A program made the position numbers and the translations under genes. DNA of 64,000 bases. Source: Scatophagus argus. Lineage: Eukaryota > Chordata > Actinopteri > Scatophagidae. The notes below the pieces were generated by a model that searched no databases, was not told the origin of the DNA, and worked only from the letters and a program-made list of their open reading frames with translations. Location of the stretch: positions 8,556,001 to 8,620,000 of the forward strand of contig NC_058501.1 in assembly GCF_020382885.2 (NCBI RefSeq), given 5' to 3'. Shown here one piece after another: positions 28,335-38,200 of the stretch. Positions within the stretch are counted from its first letter, which is position 1. Each line of letters begins with the position of its first letter.

Positions 28335-28900
28335 AAACAGGCCACAGTGTAGTGAATACAAACTGGACTGGTGCAAGAACGTGGACATGGTCTACAGAAA
28401 GGGCCAGAGCTGCCTCTACTTTCTGAGGCGGCTGAGGTCCTTCAACATCTGCAGGACGATGCTGAGGATGTTCTACGAGTCGGTGGTGTCCAGTGCCATC
28501 CGTTGCCGTTGCCTGCTGGGGCAGCAGCCTGAGGGTGAGGGACACCAACAGACTCAATAGAATCATCAAGAAGGCCAGCCATGTTGTGGGAGAGGAACTG
28601 GACTCTCTGACAGTGGTGTCTGAGAGGAGGATGTTGTCCAAAATAAGAACTATACTGGACTTTCCCTCTCACCCTCTCCACAATGTGCTGATCGGCTACA
28701 GGAGCTCGTTCAGCAACAGACTCATACTGCCACGATGCACCACAGAGCGACACAGGAAATGATTCCTTCCTGTCGCCATCAAACTGTTAAACTCAGCACT
28801 GTGACGGACACACTCACTTATATATACAATGTACATATTGGCTTTTTTACACATGTACATACCTGTATTTTAAATTTTCTTAAAAATTTGAATACAGTTT
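28335..28900 (+). mobile_element. LINE 3' end, plus strand, frameshifted
   Basis: The plus strand encodes YRKGQSCLYFLRRLRSFNIC and CRTMLRMFYESVVSSAI. It then shifts frame near 28498 and continues with CWGSSLRVRDTNRLNRIIKK, GEELDSLTVVSERRMLSKIR and SNRLILPRCTTERHRK. A stop (TGA) follows the RHRK motif where the family normally has a serine codon before FLPVAIKLLN. This is the last ~150 residues of a non-LTR retrotransposon ORF2, 5'-truncated and inactive. It is related to, but distinct from, the minus-strand copy next to it. Confidence 0.85.
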
Positions 28901-28974
28901 TTGTAAATACCTGTACTTTGAGCCTCAGTTTGACCATTCCTCTCAGAAAGTGACAGGGATCATTCAAAAGTAAA

Positions 28975-29116
28975 GACGGCCTGAGCCTGTGGCTCAGGAT
29001 GTGGGCTGTTCACGCTATCTGGAATGTATGTGGATCAATCCCCTTTCCTCTGGCTACAAGTCGATGTGCCCTTGAACAAGATACTGAACCCATATTTGTG
29101 CCCCATGGCTGTTCCA

Positions 29117-29154
<38 letters not shown>

Positions 29155-29160
29155 TATAGT
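28975..29160 (+). repeat. tRNA-derived SINE with (GT)n tail
   Basis: The head (GAGCCTGTGGCTCAGGATGT) resembles a tRNA A-box region, and GTGGATCAATCCC is B-box-like. A TGTGCCCTTGAACAAGATAC body follows, and then a GT array (29120-29148). The body motif matches the fragment at 21.9 kb. Confidence 0.7.
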
Positions 29161-29262
29161 ATGTTTCTCCACAAATGACAAAATAATATTAGAAGGGTTT
29201 TGGAAAAGATTTACACAACCACTTTTCATTTCAAGCACGAACAAAACATTATCAAGCTAGAA

Positions 29263-29307
<45 letters not shown>

Positions 29308-29707
29308 CTGAGACGTGAAATACCACGGAAAAAGATGCAAAACCACAGAGAAATTCCCGTGAGTGTGAGTGTGGAAACGGAAACGGAAAGGCCAAAAGCA
29401 TTAATGTAATGTAATATCGTAATTATGTATGTAATAATAAAAGCACATTGATGAACTGAATTAGGGTAAGGACCGCTGTTCCAAAAGAAAAAGACAGCTA
29501 GAAAAGTTAAGATAAACAAAATCTCAAAGTTATTCACTTGATCACGATGAACCAAATAAAATATGTTGAACCACAACGCTCTCTGGAGGCAGTTTTCTTA
29601 CTTTTCATTTGCGATCCAGATCGGCAATCCCTCGGTTTGCCCTCTCTGCTCGATGACCTCTGCAATCGACTGGGCAGGTCTGATTATTGACGGTTCATTG
29701 TACAGCA
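29161..29707 (+). promoter_or_regulatory. hint3: hint3 upstream region with poly-A tract and tandem GAAA motifs
   Basis: It contains a 42-base poly-A run (29264-29305). At 29374-29389 it contains GAAA-CG-GAAA-CG-GAAA, which fits the tandem spacing bound by interferon-regulatory factors. The hint3 ATG is at 29708. No TATA box is obvious. Whether the GAAA array is a functional site or a hexamer repeat is open. Confidence 0.45.
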
Positions 29708-31856
29708 ATGGCAGCAGCCGAGGCTACACAACCTGCCCAGATTAATATTTCTGAAGCTAGCAGGGTGCCAGCTGAAGGATATGACAAGAAATGTATTTTC
29801 TGCAAGATTGTAAACAATGAAATGGGCACGGAACTTCTTTACTGTGTGAGAATATTGTAATAACTTTATTGGATGATGTTGAATGCCAGGCTAGCTAGCT
29901 ATCATTAGCCTGTTGCAGCGAGGTTTCCAAGCTGCGTAATTAGCTCTGTGACAGATACTGCCTTTGTGAGGGTACAGCGATTGATAAACTGTAGTTAGAC
30001 TATTATCTGCTCTTTTAATGAATGTAATGAATGAATTTTGGAAACCTGATTTTTGAAACGTGCTATACTTACTATTATTATTATTATTATTATTATTAAC
30101 TGTACAGTAATTTAGCTACCAAATTTTAGAGAAAAAAAAACAGTTCTTATTTTTGATCTCCGCTGCAGGATGAGGAGATCTCATGTTTCAGAGACATCAA
30201 ACCCGGAGCTCCCCACCATTACCTGGTCGTCCCAAATAAACATGTTGGGAATTGTAAATCACTGAGTAAAGAACATGTTCCTTTGGGTGAGTTTTAACAT
30301 TATTACTTGCATACACTTGACAAAACTGTATAGATGTCACTATGCTCAACTCACACCACAATTTATTGCTTACTGATCCCATTAATAAAATATACCAGGA
30401 TTTGTGCAATAAAAAACAGTGTTCTTTTTTTCAGAAGGAAATCTTGACAGATTGAATTGTGTTTGTTTTTGTTGGCATAAACAGTAGAGCGGATGGTTAA
30501 GACAGGGAAGGAGATCCTCCAGAAAAACAGCATAACAGATCTCAGTGATGTCAGGTGGGCTACATTCAGTGTTACATTTGGTAGTTCACAGCTCTTTACA
30601 CTTACTACTTTACACTCTTTACACGGCTCACAAATTTAACGGCTTTGCAATCTACCTGCTACAATGTGACTACCACAAAAACATGGTGAATACCACCAAA
30701 CATTTTCAGTGAAGCGACTTTTGTCAATTGATGACATCATTCCTAAAGACAAACAATGTACAGTGATACCTGGTACTGGTAAACATTATCCATATCAGTA
30801 CACATCACTACACTGTCTAATGTAAACTGAACTGTATTTAACAACTGAACCGTATTACTGAATCTAATGCACTGTAATAGATAATCTTTAAACTAGTGTG
30901 CAATTTTTACAGACTATGTGATTATTTAGTTTCGGTAACATACCTGTTGCTTTGTTGATGTTGAACAACATCCTTCCTGTAGAGCAATGACACTCTGTTC
31001 AGTTAAGCCGTTCCTTGTCTGCAGGTTTGGGTTTCATTGGCCCCCATTCTGTTCTGTCACACACCTACACCTTCATGTCCTGGCCCCTGTTAGTCAAATG
31101 GGCTTCATGTCCCGGCTCTTCTACAGACTCAACTCCTATTGGTTTGTTACGGTAAGCTCCCTCTGCATTATCTGTGCAAGAAAAGAAAAGCTGTTGTATC
31201 TAATTTAAAGATTGGTTAAAGATTCAGATATATAAATTACTTCTCAATTCCAAGTTTGTGGCTCCAACAGGATGACAAAACAGAAGAATCATACAGAAGT
31301 CAACTTTAAATATGAGTGGAATTAAAGCAAATGTATTTTTCTCTTATCATAAAATATTAACATCTTGAAGGCAGTATAGTATAAAAGCATGGAGACTGAT
31401 TCACCTAATAGTTCTTTTCTCTTGACAGAGTAGCAAATCTTTAAAAAAAAAAAAAAAGACTGTTATTTCACATTTTTCATCTTATTCTAAAATTAGTAGT
31501 TCTCAGTCGCTCCACCGGGACACAGTAGAAGTGTGTTCAGTTTCTCTTCACAGTTAAAAGTACTGATGAGAGCATGATAACACTTGATTTAAGATGCAAG
31601 CCATCTTCAGCCTTCTGCTACACATGAATTTACAGTATAAAAGCTGGTATTATAGAAGTAACTGACTGGAGGACACGAATCTCATTTAGTTCAGTAATTC
31701 TGTTCTTGTGATATCAAACCTGTGGTGCCACCATGCTTACGTTTATCCAGGTGGTGATGTGTTGTCAGTCTAACTTCTGTTTTGTCCACAACTGTTAATG
31801 TGTTGCAGGCAGACCAGCTGATTGAGCTTCTCAACTCTAAAGGGGAGACTCAGTGA
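29708..31856 (+). CDS. hint3: HINT3 histidine-triad nucleotide hydrolase
   Basis: Five coding exons: 29708-29845, 30169-30286, 30485-30554, 31025-31151 and 31809-31856. All junctions are GT/AG with matching phases; 166 aa (human HINT3 182). The body starts with the KCIFCKIV strand (residues 28-35), then [20 protein letters not shown]. The histidine triad H-L-H-L-H-V is at residues 122-127, with the middle His (124) the expected AMP-accepting residue. The ending [20 protein letters not shown] is characteristic of HINT3. HINT enzymes hydrolyse AMP-lysine-type phosphoramidates; HINT3 is cytosolic and nuclear. The start ATG has A at -3 and opens an Ala-rich N-terminus slightly shorter than in mammals. 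The neighbours ncoa7 and trmt11 reproduce mammalian order. The assignment is secure. Confidence 0.96.
30071..30099. repeat. (ATT)n microsatellite
   Basis: About nine TTA/ATT units in hint3 intron 1. Confidence 0.92.
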
Positions 31857-32890
31857 TCACTTTGGATCCAGTTCTTTCTTGACTGTGATGAAGGGACTGA
31901 ATCATTCACCTTCTTGCAGATGTCATGGGCACTCATATTAATTTACTGTCTGTTTTTCCAGCACAAATGACAGTATTTTAAACTGGTGCCATCTGTAACA
32001 AGAGACCACTCAGGTTGTGATTTTAGGTCCCTATCAAAACTTCAAACCGGAAGTCAAATGTTTTTTTGTGCTACTTGAAACCCAGCGCACAAATGTTCTA
32101 GGATCATAGATGTTTTAGTGTTTTCCCAGAAGAAGTTATTTGAATCTCCATTAATTTAAAAATAGCTCCATAATCTGTTAATAACATGCATTTACTCTAT
32201 GGACCAAGTATCATACAGTGTGATTCCCATTTGTTTATCACCAGAGAAAATGTTGAAGGCATTCTTTTTACTGAAACTGTAAAGGTAAGCTGAGTGGAAA
32301 GTAGTAACCTGAAATGCCCATATAATTCACAAACTGGTTGTGTTTGTTTGTTTCTTGACATATGCGGCTGCCTTAATGCTTTGGATCTGATATTTTGCAT
32401 GTGTAACTGAAATGTATATACAAGTAAGAAAAATGAATTTGTGCAATTGCCATATTGACACATCATACTGGACAGCTGTGTATGTCCTGTGTTCCTCAGC
32501 TGTGTTGAGTTCTGTCTCTACCGATGGGCATGTTGCTGTCTATCTGACTCGGTTCAAAACACAGAATCTTCATTAACTATTTACAAGGTTCTCTTACAGT
32601 GGAGGCACCTAAGTCATCCTCTGACACTACAAACTAAACTTCTGTTCTCAGCAATCACTGAAATATAGCGGGGCATTTGTTATTGATGCTCATTTATATT
32701 TGATTGGATGTAGTGACTCGATTGTGCTGAAATATATGGTAGGAACTGACTAGTGCATGAAGTGGATACTTTTGCTAAATGATACTACCGTGTATTAAAG
32801 AATGTAAAGAAAGCAAATGTTACTGTGTACTGTACTAAAGCGTATGCACTTTGTGAATGAATTTAATTTAAAATAAATAAATTGCTGCTC
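31857..32890 (+). other. hint3: Probable 3' UTR of hint3
   Basis: AT-rich, non-coding. An AAATAAATAAA cluster near 32872 is a good polyadenylation signal, implying a 3' UTR of about 1 kb. No other gene is seen. Confidence 0.5.
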
Positions 32891-33620
32891 CTCAGTGTGT
32901 TTGTTACACATCAGTTTACACTCTCTCTCCCAGTCATTAGTTTGAATACACATACAGTTCACACAGCATCTATAGTAATACAATAACAGACAGGACACTT
33001 CTTTCTTTCTTTATTACAATACTATAAGCAGTACTTGGCAACTGACCAATATACTACTTAATTATGATTTTAAAAAAATCATTAGTTTGCATGGCAATTA
33101 CTTTTAAGCAGATATTTCGGTGCTCATCAGTCAGTGCATTGTCTCAGTGCGGTGCAGGTTCTCACAGTTTGAAACTGTAAATAGCTTTCCTAAATTATGA
33201 AGAACACTTGAAATAAATGCATGCTGAAGCTACCCACACCAAGCAGGATCAAGTTCATCCTATATCACCATGTTGTCTGTCACAGGCAGCCTCATGTTCT
33301 CTTTGGCTTTAGTTCAGTCTCATTAACCACTCTGACTTTATTAAGGCTGCTCAGACTTTCCTCACTTTGAAAAGCAAGTGAAGTTACTAAGTCACCCTAA
33401 TGACAGCCACTGATGAGCAATACTAGACTGAATTATTGGCTGCTCAGGTTTTTCGTTATTTTTGCAAGAAAGGAGTTCATTTTTGTAAATAAACATGCCA
33501 TTACATAAAGCACAATTTGTGCAGTCCCTCTGGTAGATGGGTTCTATAATGAAGTAGCTCTATTCTTGCCACTGCATGTACTGCAAGTAACATGAATCAA
33601 GGCATAAATGCTCATCTAAC
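32891..33620 (-). other. Convergent 3' region between hint3 and the abra-like gene
   Basis: Reading on the minus strand from the abra-like stop, AATAAA lies at 33342-33337, suggesting a 3' UTR of roughly 300 bases. The rest between it and the hint3 end is featureless apart from a TTTC repeat near 33000. Confidence 0.5.
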
Positions 33621-34160
33621 TCACTGCAACAGAGTGATAACTACATGGTCATCCTGCCCCTGCCACAGCATCTCCCCCTCAAAGTCAACCAGCCTCTGCT
33701 TCCTCGCTCGTAGAAGAATCCCCACCAGTTTGTTAGAGATAGTCACATAATGCTCAAACAGTTTCCCAAATTCTACAGTGATCACTGTCCCATTGCTGCC
33801 ACTTCCATCCCTGTCTCCGACTCTCGGCTCTCCAATATTCCTTATCACCTCACACAGCTCCTGAACCTCTCTGCTGATGTGTGTGTGAGCATCCTTCCCC
33901 CGCTGCTCCGTCATGGAGCCCTGCAGGGGCCTCCCGTAGTCATCCTGCCCCCTCTGAGGGACCACCACACTCAGCCTGGTGTCGTGACTGAAGGGGTTTT
34001 GCCTTTGGTACTCCTGGTGCTCGTTGGACCACTTCTGCCAGTTCTCCTTTAGGCCTTTCACAGAAGCCATACACACTGCAGTGTCGTCACTCGACTGAGC
34101 AGCGGCTGGAACGTCATCTTCAGGTTCCATCACTGTTTTCCTCTCGCTGTTCGTCCCCAT
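33621..34160 (-). CDS. ABRA/STARS-like actin-binding Rho-activating protein
   Basis: A single minus-strand coding exon of 179 aa. I chose the ATG at 34160-34158, with context GAGCCATGG, over an ATG seven codons upstream that lies in the intron side of the acceptor. Residues 1-30 are acidic and variable. Residues 35-60 (GLKENWQKWSNEHQEYQRQN PFS) match the first actin-binding segment of ABRA. DYGRP-GS-TEQRGK follows, and residues about 95-179 form the Costars domain (ELCEVIRNIG, VEFGKLFEHYVTISNKLVGI, LVDFEGEMLWQGQDDHVV). ABRA stabilises F-actin and activates Rho-MRTF-SRF transcription in muscle. Human ABRA has about 381 aa, so this protein is essentially the C-terminal actin-binding half. It lies between hint3 and trmt11, where mammals have no such gene. 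It could be called abra-like; a precise symbol is not certain. Confidence 0.88.
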   Translation of the reverse strand: MGTNSERKTVMEPEDDVPAAAQSSDDTAVCMASVKGLKENWQKWSNEHQEYQRQNPFSHDTRLSVVVPQRGQDDYGRPLQGSMTEQRGKDAHTHISREVQELCEVIRNIGEPRVGDRDGSGSNGTVITVEFGKLFEHYVTISNKLVGILLRARKQRLVDFEGEMLWQGQDDHVVITLLQ

Positions 34161-34860
34161 GGCTCGTTCTGCTGAAAACATTACATGGCTTCAATAGGTC
34201 ATATACAACGTTGTGGTCTTAGCTGTTTATTGCTTTATTATTTAATCAACTACTCAAAATCAAATAAATAAGATTTAAATAAATAAGCATTATAAAAGTC
34301 AGATATTATATTCCATATTATATTATATTCATATTCCACCTGATTATAGCTGTCCTGTTATGCAGCCTATTCATTGGGTTTTTGTGATTCAGCTCTATAT
34401 ATCTGTATGTGACTCTATGGTCTCCAATAATTAAGAGTTAATTAGCAATAATTAGCAAATACAGCCTGGACAACAAGGAAAAGTAAAAATGTTATTTATA
34501 CAAAATCAGTCAGTTTATCAACAAAACTGGAAGAGGTGAGCATCCTGCTTTGCCAAATAACTTAAGTTTACAACCTTTCAGAAAATTGACAAACGTGATA
34601 CAACTTACATTTTACACACGGACTCGATCTTCACTTGGCCTGCTATAATGTTTCATTGTTGCTACAGAGCAAAGTCCCGTGGTCACACTGTAACACTGTA
34701 GTTCCTTTTAACAATACTGCAACACCGCTGACAGTAGCAAGAGTGCGGATGCGTTTCTGTCTCTAGAGAGAAAAAAAGACTCTGATGGACATCTGTCTCG
34801 GCCAGTGGCTTGTTAGAGACCATCCGGGGAGCCAATGACCGATCAGACAGGGAGACAAGG
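34161..34860 (-). promoter_or_regulatory. Spliced 5' UTR and promoter region of the abra-like gene
   Basis: On the minus strand a transcript-like stretch ends at 34609 with the perfect donor GTAAGT. It would join the coding exon at a tandem CAGCAG acceptor (34174-34169), so the 5' UTR could vary by three bases. A CCAAT motif lies on the plus strand near 34831. The start site is not fixed; it probably lies between 34700 and 34860. Confidence 0.6.
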
Positions 34861-35274
34861 TGCCTCTGAAGTAAAGCAGATTACAATCGGGAGAGGAGTT
34901 TATCCAGGCACGCAAATGCAGAATAGTGATTGATTCATAGTTAAAAGTTGCTTATACATGATATGTTATTGTTTTGATGAAAAACAAACGGCAAACCGGC
35001 AAACGATATAGCCACTTAAATTGGACTATGTCACCAAATGATATTAAAAACATCAAACTAACAACAGCTAGTGGTAACACCGGTTGTCCGCTTGTAGATA
35101 TGTATATATTGCGCACAGAAAATAACACACTGATCAATTATATTTCAGGCAATATACTGAAAGAAAAATGCTTCATTCTTTTCCATCTATGGTAATTTGG
35201 TGACCAGGCGATACTGCTGCCCGGTACTGTCAGAGCCCGGTGTTTCTAACCGGACTTGTTTTGAATCTGCAACA
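34861..35274. promoter_or_regulatory. Divergent promoter interval, abra-like (-) and trmt11 (+)
   Basis: About 0.4 kb separates the likely abra-like start from the trmt11 ATG, and the genes point away from each other. A near-CArG sequence CCATCTATGG lies near 35185, with one base off the SRF consensus. No TATA box is well placed for trmt11. Shared control is inferred from the spacing alone. Confidence 0.45.
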
Positions 35275-38200
35275 ATGGCGGCGCACAGTCGATCATGCTT
35301 ACAGTATCTACTACATCTCGCCCAAGATAATCTGGACTTCAGGTTGCCGGTAACCTTCTTCAGCCCGCTCACAGTTTCTGTCAAGCCTTTATTGTGAATG
35401 TTAATGTTTTCTGTGAAAAGATCAGAGTCTGACAGACAGCAGTTCCTCCTCAGATGGAGCGTTACGTTAGCCACTTGCTAATTCAAACGGTAAAAACCTC
35501 ACGTTACTGTAGCGGGTGATCAGATGTAGGCTTTGGTTTCACATGAGAAGTTCTCGATATTTTCTCCCATAATTATAACACATAAACGCATTTTCTCTAC
35601 CCTCTCTCCCTCTGTGATCTCTTACCGACATGGTGATTAACTGGTAATTCATACTTGTCTTATCTTTAGCTTTTTCCTAATCATAAATGTATACTCATCT
35701 GCAGCTCTTACTGTGCGAGTAGGACCAATATGCTTGTTAACACACGTCAACAAGTGGACACTGTAGATTTAATCTGCAGCAATGCACATTTTCACATAAG
35801 GAAAAATATGCCCAGTTTTAGTTTATTTGTGTTTAGATGAACTCCGCTGCATTTCAAAGAATTTATCCAGGAAAAGCAGAAAATAGAATCCTTGAGACTT
35901 CACATTTATAACTGCCTGCAGTGTGGACTAGGAGTTAGGAGTTTAGTTAGGAGTTTGAAAGTTGAGGTCATTTACCAGGCAGTGCTTAACAAAATGACAC
36001 TATTGCTTTGCAGTGTCTAAACTGTATGATATAGCATTTTTTAGAACTTGATCCATACTTGACAATAAGATATGCAACACTAATTTACTCATTTATTCCT
36101 GTAATCTGTCTGTATGTATAAAGGTTTCCTGATAGGTTGTAATTCATAGTAGAACATTTGTGATTTTTGTACTCAACTTGCAGGAGATTAAGGCTTTGCT
36201 GGCTCTCAGAGGAAAAGCATTCCAGCCTTGTGAAAAGTTCAAAGAAAAGGTTTGGAAATCAGATTTTTTTTTTGTCCTTTTTTGATGATTTGACAGCTGC
36301 CACATTGGAACGTTTGTGTCTTATTGGCCAGATTCCCCCACAGTCACTCCTCTTTCTTCTCCCTAGTCTCCTTTCTGGTGTCTGGATGGGTTATCCGAGG
36401 AGGATGTCCACAGCATCATGTCCAGATCCATCTGTGCAAAGTAAATATTTTAGCGTTGGAAATGTAAATAATGGCACTATGCCTGTAATGATGGAATTAC
36501 CATGTTGCACATATTGCTGTGGCTCATGTTGCATCATTCTTTCAGGTCTGCTTTTGAACTATGGGGCCACGGACAAACACACCGTGAACTCAGAACATCC
36601 CTCTTGAACTACCCATCAGAGAACATGGTTTGTGATGCTACAGCTGTTGTGTTGGACAAACCAGTCACTGCAACTTTGGAAAAACCTTAATTCATGCTCT
36701 TCCTTCACATTCCTCTACAGTCACCATTTATGCACAAAGACTCGACTTATAAAATCAGTGTCTACACTTTCAACAAGACTCTGAAGTTTACTGACAGAAT
36801 CGAAAGGATTGATGTGAGTATTTAGATGTGTGTGAATGGAAATGAATGGATGAGTGCATTTGAAAACCTGTATGTGATATACTGTACATGCATGTTTGAA
36901 AACCTGGGTGTATGTGCAGAATGTCACATTTGTCTTCTCTTGCCAGGCTATGGAGTATCTTCCATTTGAAGGCACGGTAAGCCTTAAGAACCCTCAGCAC
37001 GTCTTCTGTTTGTTAGAAGACTACGGCACAGACCCCAACAACATCCCTGAGGATCCAGACTACATCTATTTTGGCCGATGGGTGAGATACAGTTGACTAC
37101 TTCTTTACGTATGACACATAAGGTGTGATGTGCAACTCAACACTTTCCTTCTGTACACACTCCTGGACCAGATAGGGGACGGACAGCGTGAACTAATTCG
37201 CTCCCACAGCGTGAAGAACAGGCACTTCATAGGAAACACCAGTATGGAGGCTGGGCTGTCACTCATTATGGCCAACCACGCTAAAGTCAAGGAGAATGAC
37301 CTCGTCTTTGACCCTTTTGTTGGCACAGGTGAGATGATGCTGGCACGCATTCTCACACACATGCACACATTTGGGGATAACTATGTCAGTAAGCGGTTTC
37401 AGACCTGTGGCCCCTTAATGTGTTTCAGGGAGCCTGTTGGTAGCATGTTCTCACTTCGGAGCCTATGTCTGTGGAGCAGATATTGATTACAATACGATTC
37501 ATGGCAAAGGTAAGTTTTGTCCACTCAGAGCTTTCATGGCACATCAGCTGAAGTGGACCGTAGCTTATCTTCTGTATCTTTTTAAGTTACATTTTAATTC
37601 AAACATGCAGATACTCAGAACCAGCAGTGACAGGGCTCGTCTCTGACTGCTCTCAGTTTTGTTACCATCCAAATATCTTGAAAGGGCCTCTGTGTTTCAG
37701 GTAGGTCGAGCCGTAAGAACCAGAAGTGGCGAGGACCTGATGAGAATATCCGTGCCAACCTGCGGCAGTATGGAGCAGAAAAGATGTATTTGGATGTCAT
37801 GGTGTCTGATGCAGCCAAGCCTGTGTGGAGGGAAGCTCCTCTGTTTGACGCCATCATTACTGATCGTAGGTCCTCAGTTGTTTCTTTACAGACTACTATT
37901 ATCACGTCAGGCCTGCAGTGTGAAGACTTGTGTTAAATTTGTCAGTAGCTTTTGTGTCATCACTTTTGTTTTTCCCCTTGATTTTAGCTCCGTACGGTAT
38001 CCGTGAGTCCACAAGGAGAACAGGTTCCCACAAAGATATTACTAAACCCTCTGACGGCGTGTAAGTTCACCTCATACTCTATGGCTTTATGACAAAATGT
38101 ATCTGAATCAAGTAGGTGAACTTGAACAAATACTTCCTAAAATCATTAGAAAAAGTTTCATTACACTGGTCTAAGCCTGTTTATTTGATCCTTCTGCCCA

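Noticed and set aside
34158-34181. Upstream ATG giving a 186-residue abra-like protein
   Set aside because: It lies across the TTTTCAGCAG splice acceptor, so it would be removed as intron; the next ATG has a strong context.
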